NCBI GenBank assembly: GCA_002633005.1
Contig: NMRA01000001.1
Coordinates: 772,448-836,447 of the forward strand
Origin: Phoronis australis
Lineage: Eukaryota; Phoronida; Phoronidae
DNA: 64,000 nt
Direction of reading: 5' to 3'
The notes below the pieces were generated by a model that worked only from the letters and a program-made list of their open reading frames with translations, did no database searches and had not been told where the DNA came from. Within the stretch, counting starts at the first letter, position 1, and each line of letters opens with the position of its first letter. The translations under genes and the position numbers were made by a program. Positions 23,838 to 47,669 of the stretch are shown one piece after another.

Positions 23838-26156
23838 GCAATATACCATCACAAAGTATTCACTCACTTTAAAAGCACCATTGGTCAAACCAGTATAACA
23901 CTAATAGGATACAATGTATCTAAAGGCCCATAAGTTGAGTTCCAGTGAGAAAGGGCACATATTAGTGTTGTCACACTATTAATTGCATTTTGTTTAGGAA
24001 AAGAAATTGATGTTTTGTATATCTGTGAGAAATGGCTATTGGTAACATGGGGACAACTGATATCTGAATCCCTCTAGAAGACAAGGTAACAATTTTGGAC
24101 AAAACATTTGAATTATGCCCAAATGCACCACTATGGATGCTTTAAAAGTGATGAAAGATTTCATTTAGACTTCCAAAAATTCAAAATAATCTCAGAAATT
24201 TCCGATAACTGATCGGAGTTAAGATGAAATCTTTTATCACTCAATCTCCTTCCCGATGAAGCTATTTACGAAAAAACTTTCATCAAGTTGTTGTTACGAC
24301 TAAGTTCCCCAGTGTACAAGATGGCAGCAGTAATCACTAATCCCATTTTGTCGCAGTGTTGTCTCATTAAAACTTAAATGGAGTAATAACAGAGTAGCAA
24401 ATGAAGTGCGCCTGTACACCGGCCTTTAAAGTAAACATCCTTACAACCTAACTGTATCACTTAAATGATCACATCATTTTCAACAATTTCATTTTAAACA
24501 CCACTGTTCTGCTGTTCCTGGCTCAATTCCCATCCCCTATTTTTAAATTTCTCAACTAAAATGCCCTGGGCATTAGTCTAAACGGATATACTACTTGCAC
24601 ACAACCTCCTAAAAAGTATTCTTTTTAAAATAAATTAAGATTGACAAGATTTTGCTCATGATAAACTGTCATGGGATAAAGTAGGCCATAATTATTTTTA
24701 ATAAAATAACAAACACGATAAATAAAAATGTTAACTCTTTGGTACCTACTCAACATGAAATTATTTATTACTAAAAATTACTAAACCACACCTGCAATTA
24801 CACAATGACATTTTGTTCATCGTATTCCCATGAACCTCTAGCAGCAATTGAACTACTAGCAAGCAATCTTTCATGACATTTCAGCATGAGCTAGCAAAAA
24901 GGGGCAGGCACCACAGTCAATGATTCACAAATCAAGCCAACTACACAAAATTCCAACTGCTTCATGAAACAACAATTTGCTTGGAGCTTGAGTTTTTAGC
25001 CAGCACAATCTGGATGGAATTTTGACAAAATACAGAACAAAATCGCAACACAGCAGCCAACCACACAGGTCTTACACTAAAATCATTATGAACAATCCTC
25101 GTAAATGACGAAAACTTTTCACACGATTAAATACAAAACCCCGTCTCGTCAACTGCATTTAAAAACCATGAATATCTTAGAAGCATGAAACATTCGCGAT
25201 AGTTTGTGTAACAATAATAACCACAACCTCAACCTCCAAATCAGATAAGAAGTTTGGCCCGAGCTCCCTGTGTCTCAAGTGTATACTACGAATAACAAGC
25301 CTCATGTCTACATCTATACGTGCCGTTACAACCTGTCAATTCAATCACCATGGATATTTCGTTTTGGTGTCCGCTTCCATATCCCAGTTGTATTTAACTG
25401 TATTCTTGTATAAACCTTCTGACGATTTCGCTCACAAATTACAAGCCTCTTATCTTGTATATATTCACTCAATGCCAAACAAGACTGCAGATATGTATCT
25501 CCGCTCGACTGCCCTTCGCATCACAGTCTGCTATCTCTTGTCTCTATGCACAAGTATCATTCTCATCAGCTTTCACTCAGTCTCCCTCCACATCACAGCC
25601 TAAAAACTTTGTCTCTGTATCAGAGGTGAAGTCCTAGAAGAAATAATTGGGGGAAGACTGAACATCAAGTGGAATAGAAGAGTAAAATACACAGCAATCC
25701 AATAAGAGTGAAACCTGACAGGAAATTTACTTTAATTTCAACACACAAAATACTAGAGAAAAGCATTTTAGTGATGAGTTGCATCTGTTAGCTGACGATA
25801 GTAAGGGGACGGCGTGTCCTCTCAACTACACACAAACAAGTGTTCAAACTTGAACTCCCTTTTGTGCTTTTGTAACAACAATGCCATTTTTGTACGGCAA
25901 TCCTAAAGGGAACACTATACACGCGCCGTTAGAGCCCAAAATTGTTGAAGCAAACTTAAAACAGAAAAACAGCCAGGCGTCTATTTACCAGAAATAAATT
26001 AAGAGCAACTAAAAATAGACTAATACTTTTTTTCATAAACATTGCACAGTCAAACTTTACTTGCTGCAGATGTCAGTCCCCACACTACACGTAGGTCCTA
26101 TATTTTCTAGTTTCGTGAGCACCTTGGCACTACTGATATCTCCGTTTAATCACCTC

Positions 26157-36791
<10,635 letters not shown>

Positions 36792-37324
36792 ATCTCCACA
36801 ATTTCATTAACCGGGCGATAATGTTGTTTTGGAATGCCTGGCACGAGCCAGTCAAGACGAATGACTCATTCGCCAATTAATCGGGTTTTCGCCACAGAAA
36901 GTCAAATATTAGTTTCAAGTATCACCTACAAAACTTCATTTCGTATACGACTTGTTCATCGGTATACACAATAAATACGAATGGGCTAAATAAATATAAT
37001 TAACGTCAAATCGGCGAAAATACCCGTTTTTAACTGCAAAAACAAAACCGGCCACTTCAGAGGTGTGTTTACGTCATAGAAATTTGTGTACCACGGAAAT
37101 CTGTGACGTAAACTCGTGTTGCCATGTTTTCCGTAGCAACCCACCATATTGTTCAGAGAAACAGTCGTGAAGAGAAGTTCCAGATCATAACTGGTTATTG
37201 CGTGGGTTGTTTTTAATTTTATGGGTTGGTTTCAAGTAAATTTGTGACATTTAAGCATAGAGAATCTAAAGATATCGGAAAAAAGTGATTTCAATTGTGA
37301 TTGAGAACTTTATTTGAGTGCACA
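36792..37324. promoter_or_regulatory. Bidirectional promoter SAV1 / RSPH4A with RFX X-box
   Basis: 533 bp between divergent start codons. At 37127-37140 TTTTCCGTAGCAAC matches the X-box consensus GTHNYYATRRNAAC at 12 of 14 positions. A clean left half-site GTTGCCAT begins at 37118, so two half-sites sit in 23 bp, about 185 bp before the RSPH4A ATG. RFX factors drive ciliary genes, which fits RSPH4A. Confidence 0.6.
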
Positions 37325-40300
37325 ATGGCTGACACTCAAGTGAACAACAACAATTCCAAACCCCAGTCTCCATCAACGGAAGGGATGCTGGGATCAAAGG
37401 AGCAGGAATATGTCAACGCTAAGTCTTACCTTCTGTCATGTAGCACAGCAACAGGTTATAACTTGTAAGTAAAGTCACGGTTGTAGTGTAATTGAATTAA
37501 TTATGCCATTGGATTGAAACTCTGTTGTTACTGCAGTCATACTCTGCACTTCAGGCTCACTTTAAGTTATGTGTCCTATAAAGAACTTTTGACTTGCAAT
37601 TCCGTTCATTAAAGTTTCAGTAGAAACTTGTTGGTGATAGTTATTGCGTTGTCTTGCTATAGATCAACGTGGGCATTTGTGTCACTGTTTGTTTTTTAAA
37701 TTAAATTGTCTTGCCTTTGATTGCGAAAATCGCAACTTGTAAATGTTAACTCTTCAACAACTGTTAAAAATAGCTGCATGTGCAACTATGTCTTTCAGGT
37801 ATGATCATTTAAGCAAAGTTCTCACAAAAATCCTTGATGAACGGCCAGACAATGTGGTCGATGTTTTCGAAGATATTAGCAAAGAAACCAAGAAAGCAAA
37901 ATTTACACCAGACTTTGACACAGTACAGAACAAGTTAGACCAGTCTACAGAAGTCGCTCTGGCCACAATTCAGGAAAAATTATTTAAGGTTTGTAATGTG
38001 TTGTCCTCAATGAATTTAAATATTAGAAAAAAAGGTAATTTGCAAATAAATGTATAATGGTGTTGGAAATGCCATGGTGAAATTAGTATACCTCACACCA
38101 AAAGTTCTGTCGAATTACGATTTTTTACTTACTTTATTGAAGAGTAAGGTCTTTTTGTCATGATAACATGTACCAAGTGTAATAGGGACCTCAAATTAAA
38201 CATTTTTGATTAACTGTATTTAGCTTAAGCCAGTATTTTCAATGACCATTTGCTTTTGAGGTTTTCATTATCCAAAGTACTGTCAGTGTCTACATTTTTT
38301 CTCCAAGTGTAGAGGTTATAGTTCCAAGTCTCCTCATGAAATGGATTCTGTAACATTTGAGAATTGCTTCACAAGGATATCCAAGCACACGTACAGTTGA
38401 ATTCATTTGGCTATGTTTTGATTTCTTAGAAAGGTGATGGCGATGAAGAGGGTGCGGAGCAGGACGAGGAGGTGGAGACTCCTCTGCCCAATCTCATGGA
38501 GTTGGCCTTCTTCTTCGAGCAGGCCGCCATTGGCCTGAATCGTGAGGAGCTGTTCCGAATCTGGTTGGCCCTGAAGTTCCTGGTCGACAACCACCCCCTA
38601 CAGCACGTCAGGTTCTGGGGCAAGGTGCTAGGCACGGAGCAGAATTACATCGTCGCTGAAGTCGAGTACAGAGAAGGGGAGGAAGAAGAGGAGGAAGAGG
38701 AAGAAGAGGTGAGCAATAGTGGACAGAAGGCCTGGACCTGTGTCCGTTTCTCTGGCTGTAAATTTGCGTACAGAGGAGTAACGGCTAAAATTTGTCCTCT
38801 CCAACTTTTTATAAACTAGCTAAAAGTATTTGATGTAGAACAGAGGAGCGCCAGTCTTCTCAGACCCTCTCCCAATACACCGGGATCTAATTTCCAAACT
38901 CTGTCTCGATTCAGATTCTGACTCGAAAAAACTGTTTATGTTGAATTACAAGTTTGTAAGTTTGGTCGTAGTGTGCCGTACGCAATTGATCAATTTTGGA
39001 GTTGAGTTTTGCCTACAAAGATGAGACCCTGACCCAGTCGTAACAAAAATGGTCTTAAAAACTTTCAATTTGTAGGACTGAAATGGCGAGTAACTTACTG
39101 TTATAAAAATATTGTACCTTGGACTATTGTTATTGTTATTTTTGGATTGCATGGGGAAGGGATAGTGATCAAGTGTTCTCATCACTCAAAAACTCAGAGT
39201 CCGGCTATTTTACACACGAGACTGTGCATCTCATGTTTGCTCACGTGTGCTAACCTTCTGCTCATTGAAGCTTGCAGGTTTGACAATTCTGAAATTTTTC
39301 AGTCAAAACAAGGTTACACCTGCGTCTTACCAAACAAATTCAATTTAAAAAATTTATGGAACCTGCAATGGTCATTGGTTTTTTCCTATTGATGTCTGAC
39401 ACTGACAGTATCTGTTGACCTTTTAAACAGGCAGAGGCCGAACAAGAGGACGAAACTACAGAGAAGGATGAGGATGCCGATGATGGTGAGTAACTCCACT
39501 TTTCTGTTCTCTGTGTACACCGCGTTTTACGTCGCCTGCTTTTCCAACAGACCAGTGAGAAGGGAGACTCTCATTTGTGATGTGGGCTTTCATAAGACTG
39601 GCTAAAAGTATTGTTGGGTGTTTGCTTAACACTTCTCTTCTGCAAAAAAAAATCTTTCTTGGCAAACTCAAGTCACTTGAGCTATGGTAATTCTTCACTT
39701 GTTTCGTACAAAAATAATTGCCAAAATTGTCACTTTTCAGTTTTCATAATTAGGCTGATTACGTTATTGCAGATAACGGAAACTTGACCCATTGCTGCTT
39801 TGACAGCTATGCAATACAAACAAGTGACCAACTGCCTAAATATTTTTAAATCCAATTTGACAAAAGTGAAATTTCACTTGTCTGCCTTATTGTGTGCCAA
39901 CTAGGTGAAGAACTGAACCATACTCACTAGCAAGTTTTATAAGTTTTATAATTCTCAATTCTTGACTGAATTGAGTTGGGTGAAACCTTAAATAGTCATC
40001 GATATGTTGTTCACTGTTTGGTAGCATCTGCTTCTTTTTCTGTGCAGTCACATGTTAGACCCTTTAAGAAATTCTTCACTTGTGTTGTCTTGTTCAAATC
40101 TTTAGATCCACCAGATAAGGTCAGGGATGGTCAGTACGATTTTGAATATTATCCTTAAGTTTACACGTAGTTGATATAGGTTAGAAGTACGGAATAGATT
40201 TTAATTAACCAAGTTCATGTGCCATCTGTGAAATTTATTTTGCCACATTGTAGTAGATCACACCATAGACTGTTGTTTAATTAGGGTGTGTAATTAGTGA

Positions 40301-43300
40301 GGTGAGAATTATTAATTAGGCGTGTGTGTTCAGTTCAAGGCGACTCGGTCTACTTTGCAAAATCGTGAAAGTCTTCGCAAAGTATCGCCATGGTTACAAT
40401 CAGTTAGCACATAATGATTTTACTTGATCTCTCCAGGGAGTCTCCAGCATTACTGAATGAGTTCTATGTGGGGTACATTCCTTTGATTTCATTTTTTAAC
40501 GTTTGGTGTGTTAAGGTTTTAGTAAAATTTGTATAATGTGTTGAATCTGACAATTTGCTTTCTGCATCATTGCTGATTGAAGATCATTGAAGATACAGTT
40601 AGCTGCTGAGCTTGGTCTGTGTGTGTGGCATTTTGAGGAATAAGCTAGATAGAAAATTGTAAATATTAGTTAGTAATTGTAGCTATAATTATGTTATACA
40701 TATATTTGCTTGATATTGATCGTTGGTGTACAAAACAATGCTTGATAATATTGCTAAGAAGTTAATGCGCTTTTACAGCAAATATAAGTGACCTTTGGAT
40801 TCGTAAGTATTCTTGTCATGTCATTCTACTTGTGATACGAAATAGTAGTGTGCAAAAAGAATACAATACAATACATTAATGCAGAATAGATTTTCCACGC
40901 TGTGTTCTTTCTATGGTTATTTGAATTGTCGCTGAATCTCAGCTATCATGAGCTCAACATTCAATAGGTGGCGCTAGTGAAGCCATTACTATTCAACAGT
41001 GAAGGGCACGCATCTAGGCAGTCACATGGTAGGCACAACCTAATGTATGTAGAATTCTTGCACATTAGTGAACCCCTTTCTGTTCAATTTCTGATTCCAT
41101 TTTATGACCAACATAGGACCTTTTCTTCATCACCACCCTCTAGCAAATACTAAATTTCCCATTGCTGCATTAAGGTGCAAATGGTTCCATGGTTGTCATA
41201 GCTATAGGGCTTATATCCAATGAAGTAGGTGGTTAAAGGTCAATAGTTGATAAGGATGCGACCTATAGTGTCATTCTGATTATATAGACATGTTGCATGA
41301 ACACAAAAGCGTGACTTTGTCAATGGATCAGATGTATTAGTTTTGTTATCCTTATCTTGTGTGATGAGAGTTCAAGAGGTGTTATGTCTTATTGCAAGTT
41401 TGGTATCTCATCCGTGGTGTCTTCTGCTTTAAGGTTCTGTAGGCCCTTACAAAACTGTCAAAATTTGGCTAAATTTGAATCATAGTATCTGAAAAATGAC
41501 TGGTTTAATTCTTATGGATTAAAGACTTTTCTCCGAAAGGGCTGTGAGGAATTGTATTTAAAATGATCCGCTTTTGCATGAGAAAGGCTATGAATAGGAC
41601 TCTTATAATTTTTATTAAAAAAAATAAAGTTTCGTAAGACAAAAAAGAAATAATTTAGAAAACTGAGATTTCATCTTGCATATTAATAACATCAAATGTA
41701 ATTTGATCATATTGCTGATACCGGTGTGTTGCTATAAGTGTACTTTTTGTTAAATTTTGCTAAAAAAGACACGGTCACACGACCCAATTAGTGTCAGATT
41801 GGTTAAAGTCAAAAATGTTATTGTGAGGCGTACTTTCAGAAAATATATACTTTTACTGGGTTAAAATCAGAACTTAAATACGTAAATATTTGGCTTAATA
41901 CACAGTATTGTCAATATAAGGTGCTACTGACAACCAAATTAGTAACTTGAGAATAGTTGCTGTAATGTTCATGACTTGTACTGTATTAGTGACAGTTAAG
42001 AATCACTGCAACATGATTTTACAATGTAAGAAATAGACACTACATTTAAAATGTACACAACTTACATTGCACTTAGAGCTACACACAGCACCATGTTAAA
42101 AAGAATCTTTTTAACATGGCGAGATACTACTTTAACCTGGTTATAGCGTCGATAGAAGAGCATTCTGTAATGATTTTTTTCTACTAGATTTGCAGCCTTT
42201 ATTTTTTACCTTTAACCCCGATTCAGTTCTCTGGACATTTTTTCAGAGATTTCCTATTTGAAACATCATTGAGTATGCAGAGGGAATTTGTTACTTTTTG
42301 CACTCTTAGAGAAAGACAAGATTTTGACAAAAAGAAACTTACTGCATATTGTGACAAATAAATTGTGAACAATTCTTCCATTTTCTTTCATAGAAGAAGA
42401 ACCAGAGGATGAAATTCCCAAACCAGACTGGAAGCCACCTCCAACGATACCAAAGGAAGAGAACAGATTTGGCGCCAACAAGAAAGTTTACTTTGTCTGC
42501 AATGAGCGTAAGTAACTAGTGTTTGCACTTTTTAGGACAAAACTAAAGTTGGATGGTTTGCCTATTAGTTATTCAAAATTTAAGCGTGTTGCGGGCTGGT
42601 AATTCATTAAATCATCCAGTGATTGTATGGTAAAAAAGAAAAATAGCCACACACTGTGAAACTAGAAATTCTGTTGTTTTTTTATTTTAATTTTGAAGGA
42701 AAGACACGGGCCAAACATCAGAGCAACAGTTTGACATAGTCAGAGAAGGCACTTTATCACATTCGTTAAGGCTTTTAATTACAGTAGCAAAGTTGTCATC
42801 AGATTAGCAAAGCACTCTTCTATAGTTACCAAGGGAGGATGTGTATCAAAGTGTATTCAAGGCAATTTGTGAAGCTTACTTGACTACAAAAAGAGTTTGT
42901 TACACGCTTGAATGCTTATAAACAAACCCTCTATTTCATCATGATGTGATAGGAAACACTGCACGCACACAAACACACACACTGTAAATACCCAGTGTAA
43001 GATTGCTGCTTATACAATACAATTAATTAACAGTTCAATTCCTAAAGCGTTATTATTATCGTGTAACTTCCTACTACAGCTGGTAAACAGTGGACGAAGC
43101 TGCCTCCTGTAACTCCAGCGCAGATCCAGGCAAGTCGAAAGATCAAAAAGTTCTTCACGGGTCGTCTGGACGCGCCCGTCATCAGCTACCCTCCATTCCC
43201 TGGCAACGAGTGCAACTACCTGCGAGCTCAGATCGCTCGCATCAGCGCCGGAGCTCACATCTCCCCACTCGGCTTCTACCAGTTTGATGAGGAGGAAGAG

Positions 43301-46059
43301 GAAGAAGAGGAGGGAGAAGGTAGGGGGAGCCACTGTAGAGCTATTTTTTGTCTTTTATTGTTATTGCCAAAAATTTGTCCTCCATTAAGAAATACGTGTA
43401 GAGGGGGAGCCAAACAAAACTTGTTCTTGACAATTTTTTGACAGCATGACTGTGACTGAGTTTCAGGTTAATTTTGCTTTTGAAAGTGTGACTTAACTGT
43501 GTACATACAATTTGATTCTAATATGGTTTGAAAGATGAATGACGATATCTGCCTGAAAATTTTACTATTAATGGCTGAAAATGTTCACCATATTAGAGCT
43601 TCTCTTTAACTCTCCTAAATTTGTTTGTTTTCAATGCAAGGGTCGAAACCTTGCAGTAAACTATGGAATCCGTGATCAGTTGAATCTGAAGTATGTCATA
43701 AGAAGACATAAGTTTTCTTGTGGTGAAATTCTCAAAAGTACAAGACACTCACAAATTTCATTTTCCAATAACAGTTCTGATAACCGCAAACGGAAAGAGG
43801 CGCAGACCTAAGTTTTTGTTTGTAAGCCGAGGTATATTAAAGCATTTGTTGTCAACACCGTGAAGTTTATGAACACTGTACACTGTTATCATGTAGTATA
43901 GGACATTGCATGGATCACCATAGAGATAGAACGAGTCACACAATAGCGAGAAATAAATATAGGTTACCTATAAACTGTAGCATTTGGCTGCTAAGATGTA
44001 CGTGCGAAGTAATAGTTTTGTGCAACCACGCCCTCTTGCCATTTGTTAGACTGATTTGTTGTGTTGCATTTCGGAAAGTAATAGAATAGTAGTTGACTTT
44101 ATCTTGATGAATTTTAAGAAAAGCACATGGTTTCTTTGTTGCATGTTGTGTCATAGAGCATTGATTGTGTGTGGAGTGGCAACTCAGCACATTAGTCTAG
44201 AGTACATCACCATTACCGTGTTGTGCAGCAAAACAAGTTCTTGCAACTTTTTACTCAATGTGGCACCATTAAAATCTGACTTAAGTCTGGGTAACGTAAA
44301 ATAAAACTTTTTTTAGGTTTAATTTGCTTTTACATTTGGAGCTACAAAAATAGAGTTGAACCTTTATCAAAAATTACATGTTTTTTCATCATTACTCTGT
44401 CGTCTTCATTCTGTAAATTTTTCATTTCCTTCTTGCAGGCCGTGACACATTTGTGGAGAATCTAGATTTTGAAGGCATTCCTGTGCGAGATCTGTGCGAC
44501 CCTACACTGCAGAACTGGGTGCACCATGTTCAACATATTCTGCCTCAGGTCAGCCAAAAGATTGTACTGCTTACATTTAACTTAACTAATGTGCCACTAA
44601 TCTCTAATCAGTTCAATACTTGTTTTCAGGATTACAGTCTTGCTGAAAAAAATCCCGAGTACAATCATCGTGTAGTTCATTTAACCTTATAAACTTGAAT
44701 TCCTTTGGGTCTCATCACACCAAATCCATTCTCAGACCGTCCGAGACTGTCGCAGCATCTTGGTGAAACCGCCAGGGCATTGCTGTAAATGGCTAACTTT
44801 GGCCAGAAACAGGCACTGAATGCGACACCAAAGTTCTTACTTTTTCACTAGTGTTTCCAATGTTTATTCAATTTTCAATACAATTTCTTTGCGACGTGCC
44901 GGCATTCCTGGAGCGAGGTGAGATCTTGGCCTAGTATGGTCGTTAACATGATGCGTCATTTCCCGTTGTCACGAAAAACACTTGAAGCATTGACGAGTCA
45001 AAAACACTACTGATAGTCAAAAGCCTGGTGTGACAGTCGAGAATTTGACCACTTCTAATCACTTGTAGGTGCTGTCTCAGTTCCAAGTGAATGTAGAAAC
45101 CTATACTATCTTGACGTGTGTGAAACTGCAGAGTGTATAAGATGTGATGGCGGCACCATTGTTTAACGATTTTTTTCTGCCAACAGGGTCGATGCCAGTG
45201 GTGGAATCCCGTCCAACATAACGAGGATGATTTTGAGGAAGACGAGGAAGAAGAAGAAAAAGAAGAACCAGATGAACCTGAGCCAGAGATTGGACCTCCG
45301 CTTCTCACCCCTCTGTCTGAGGACGCCGAGATCGACGGTATGCCACCATGGACGGCAAAGATGTCATCGAACCTCATCCCACAATATGCCATCTCTGTGA
45401 TGAACTCCAACCTTTGGCCGGGGGCACATGCATTTGCTACAGAGAAGTGAGCCAACATTTTATTCTCTGATGAGTTTAATTTGTATTTTAGTGAATCAAA
45501 TGTGTATGGTAAAATTTATTTAAGCTGTGCACTCTTTCATCGAATCTATCCTGAACTTGAACCAAGTTCCATTCAACAATTGTTCGTTCATGTACTGGGG
45601 ATATCAGAGAAGTTTTGAATAATATTTCCTATATCGAAGGTTTAATACTCGTGAAAGCATATTTTATGAGATTCATTGTTTACACACAGGCCTTTGTCAA
45701 ATTACTGATGTTAAAATACACCCAAGTAATATTCTTCCTTATTTGCCGAATAGTACGAGGTCAAGCGTGAAAATCAAACAGCAATCAGTAATCTTGCTGG
45801 TCGCTTAACATTATCGACTGTTTCTTGCAGAAAATTTGAAAACGTCTACATTGGCTGGGGACACAAGTACTCATCAGAGAACTACAGCCCACCCCCTCCA
45901 CCTCCGGTACTCGAGGAGTTCCCAAGTGGCCCAGAAATCACGGAGGTTGAGGATCCAACACCAGAAGAGGAGGCAGCTTTGCGTGCTGCCCAACAGGAGG
46001 CGGCAGAAGCAGCAGAGGAGATGGAAGAGGGAGAGGAGGAAGAAGATGAGGACGATTAG
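37325..46059 (+). CDS. RSPH4A: Radial spoke head protein 4/6 homologue (546 aa)
   Basis: Component of the radial spoke head that contacts the central pair in motile cilia. Ten exons: 37325-37464, 37799-37988, 38430-38708, 39431-39485, 40106-40129, 42394-42507, 43080-43319, 44439-44548, 45187-45446 and 45831-46059. Phases close to give 546 residues. Diagnostic stretches in order are [20 protein letters not shown] and [19 protein letters not shown] (exon 3), KKVYFVCNE (exon 6), [18 protein letters not shown] and [20 protein letters not shown] (exon 7), [17 protein letters not shown] (exons 8-9), [20 protein letters not shown] (exon 9) and [16 protein letters not shown] (exon 10). Three long Glu/Asp runs follow exon-coded blocks, as in the family. 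RSPH4A and RSPH6A are vertebrate paralogues; this looks like the single ancestral-type gene. Exon 5 is a 24-nt microexon that could be skipped without breaking the frame. Confidence 0.96.
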
Positions 46060-46393
46060 AATTTCACTAAAATGAGGATTTCTGTTGCATTTTGTACATA
46101 TAAAATTCATTGTTTCACCAGTGAACCCATTTTTGTTCCCAAAACTTGGGTAAAACAGATTTTTAAGTTCTGTTGGAAACATTGTCATAGGCAAATATGG
46201 AACTGACCTTTCTGGACACATTCAACGATTAACTTGGAGTGATCTTTTCACCTCTTCAAAACAACCCAAATACTCGTTTGAAAAATGTCAGTTTATTTTG
46301 GAAATCTAAAGCCGGTTTAATATTTATTTTGTATTGTGATAACATTCCATCAATGTTTGTATATAGTGACATTGTAATTAATTTTTATTTCAA

Positions 46394-46399
46394 AATAAA
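46394..46399 (+). terminator. Poly(A) signal of RSPH4A
   Basis: AATAAA 335 bp after the stop, in an A/T-rich stretch. A minus-strand AATAAA (TTTATT at 46384-46389) almost overlaps it and another is at 46430-46435. Confidence 0.6.
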
Positions 46400-47669
46400 T
46401 TAATTACGTGTTAGTTCAGTTGTTCTGCTTTTATTTTCAAAATGTGCGCATGAAAAAATCAGTTTAATACAACAATTGAGCAATTACCGACACGGATGAC
46501 ATCCTACCTAACACCTATTCACTTAGCCAGTTTTCTAAAATACTCTCTGAAATAAACACTCAAAGAAATTGAGTGGGACCACACCTGTGATGGTGATCTA
46601 GTACATCAGAAAATAGCGTGTCTGCTTTCCACTATGGCAGAAGCTTTTACCTGATCACTATGATGCAATCAATAACGCGCCTTTCACGCGCAAGGGTTAT
46701 TGGTGAAAATAGTCCTCTGTGCTCAAATTGCTTCGATTCTTAGGCATTATAAGAACATGATATGAAAACTGGGGTTCCTGATAAAAACAAATCTCTATGC
46801 TCCACAATGAGTATGCTTGCAATTGCAGACATGAAAAGCAAACACGTGGAGATTACCAGTTACATAATAATCATTCCCATCATGATAATCATCACCCCAT
46901 GATTAAATGGTACCACCACCTGCCTCTTACCACTACTATTATTCAACAATGGGTGAGATAAGCAGATTAAGATAACTTATGGTGTCAGAATTATTGGCAT
47001 GACAATGAGCGTAAATATCCTATCAAACAATAGCATAATGTCAATGCACTCTGGAAGCTGTTTGATGAACAATAAATAGCAATGATTCGTAGTACCGCAA
47101 AAAGTAAAACAAATGTTCCGCCACCAAGTTGGTAAAAAAGAATGAAAAACCTACTCGAACATTGGAATTGCTAAGAAGTCGTCAACTTAATACTTTTAAC
47201 AAATTTGGATAAAGACAAAGTGTAAGCAGCACTTGACTATTGCTTCACATACAGACAACAAGATTGTGAGAAAAGGTAATTAAAGCTGAATAAGGTGTAT
47301 AAGATACCTGAGGACTTGGACTTCTTCAAAAAATAAGCCAAAAAATGATGGCATTCGCCTTTAACGTTGCTCGGTCCGAGTTTGGCATATCAGATGGATA
47401 AAATTCAAATTAAACCTAACTTTTTGCACTTTATACAATCATCAACATGTAAAAATCTCCATAGCCGAATGTCCTTGAATTCTCCAATAATCATAAAAAA
47501 TAATTGGGGTCCCCAGAAAATGTGATCCGGGGTTATTGTTAGAGAATGCAAATATCAAAAGATCAGGACAAAAAATTTGGTTTAATTTAAAATTTAGCCG
47601 ACTTATTTACCAACTCAGGTCCAACACCTTTAAATATTTTTTCTAATCAAGTAAAACCAACTGCACACT
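46400..47669 (-). other. Probable NPC2 3' UTR / convergent intergenic region
   Basis: No exon seen on either strand. Minus-strand AATAAA signals at 46430-46435 and 46384-46389 would allow an NPC2 3' UTR of about 1.3 kb meeting the RSPH4A 3' end. Confidence 0.4.
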
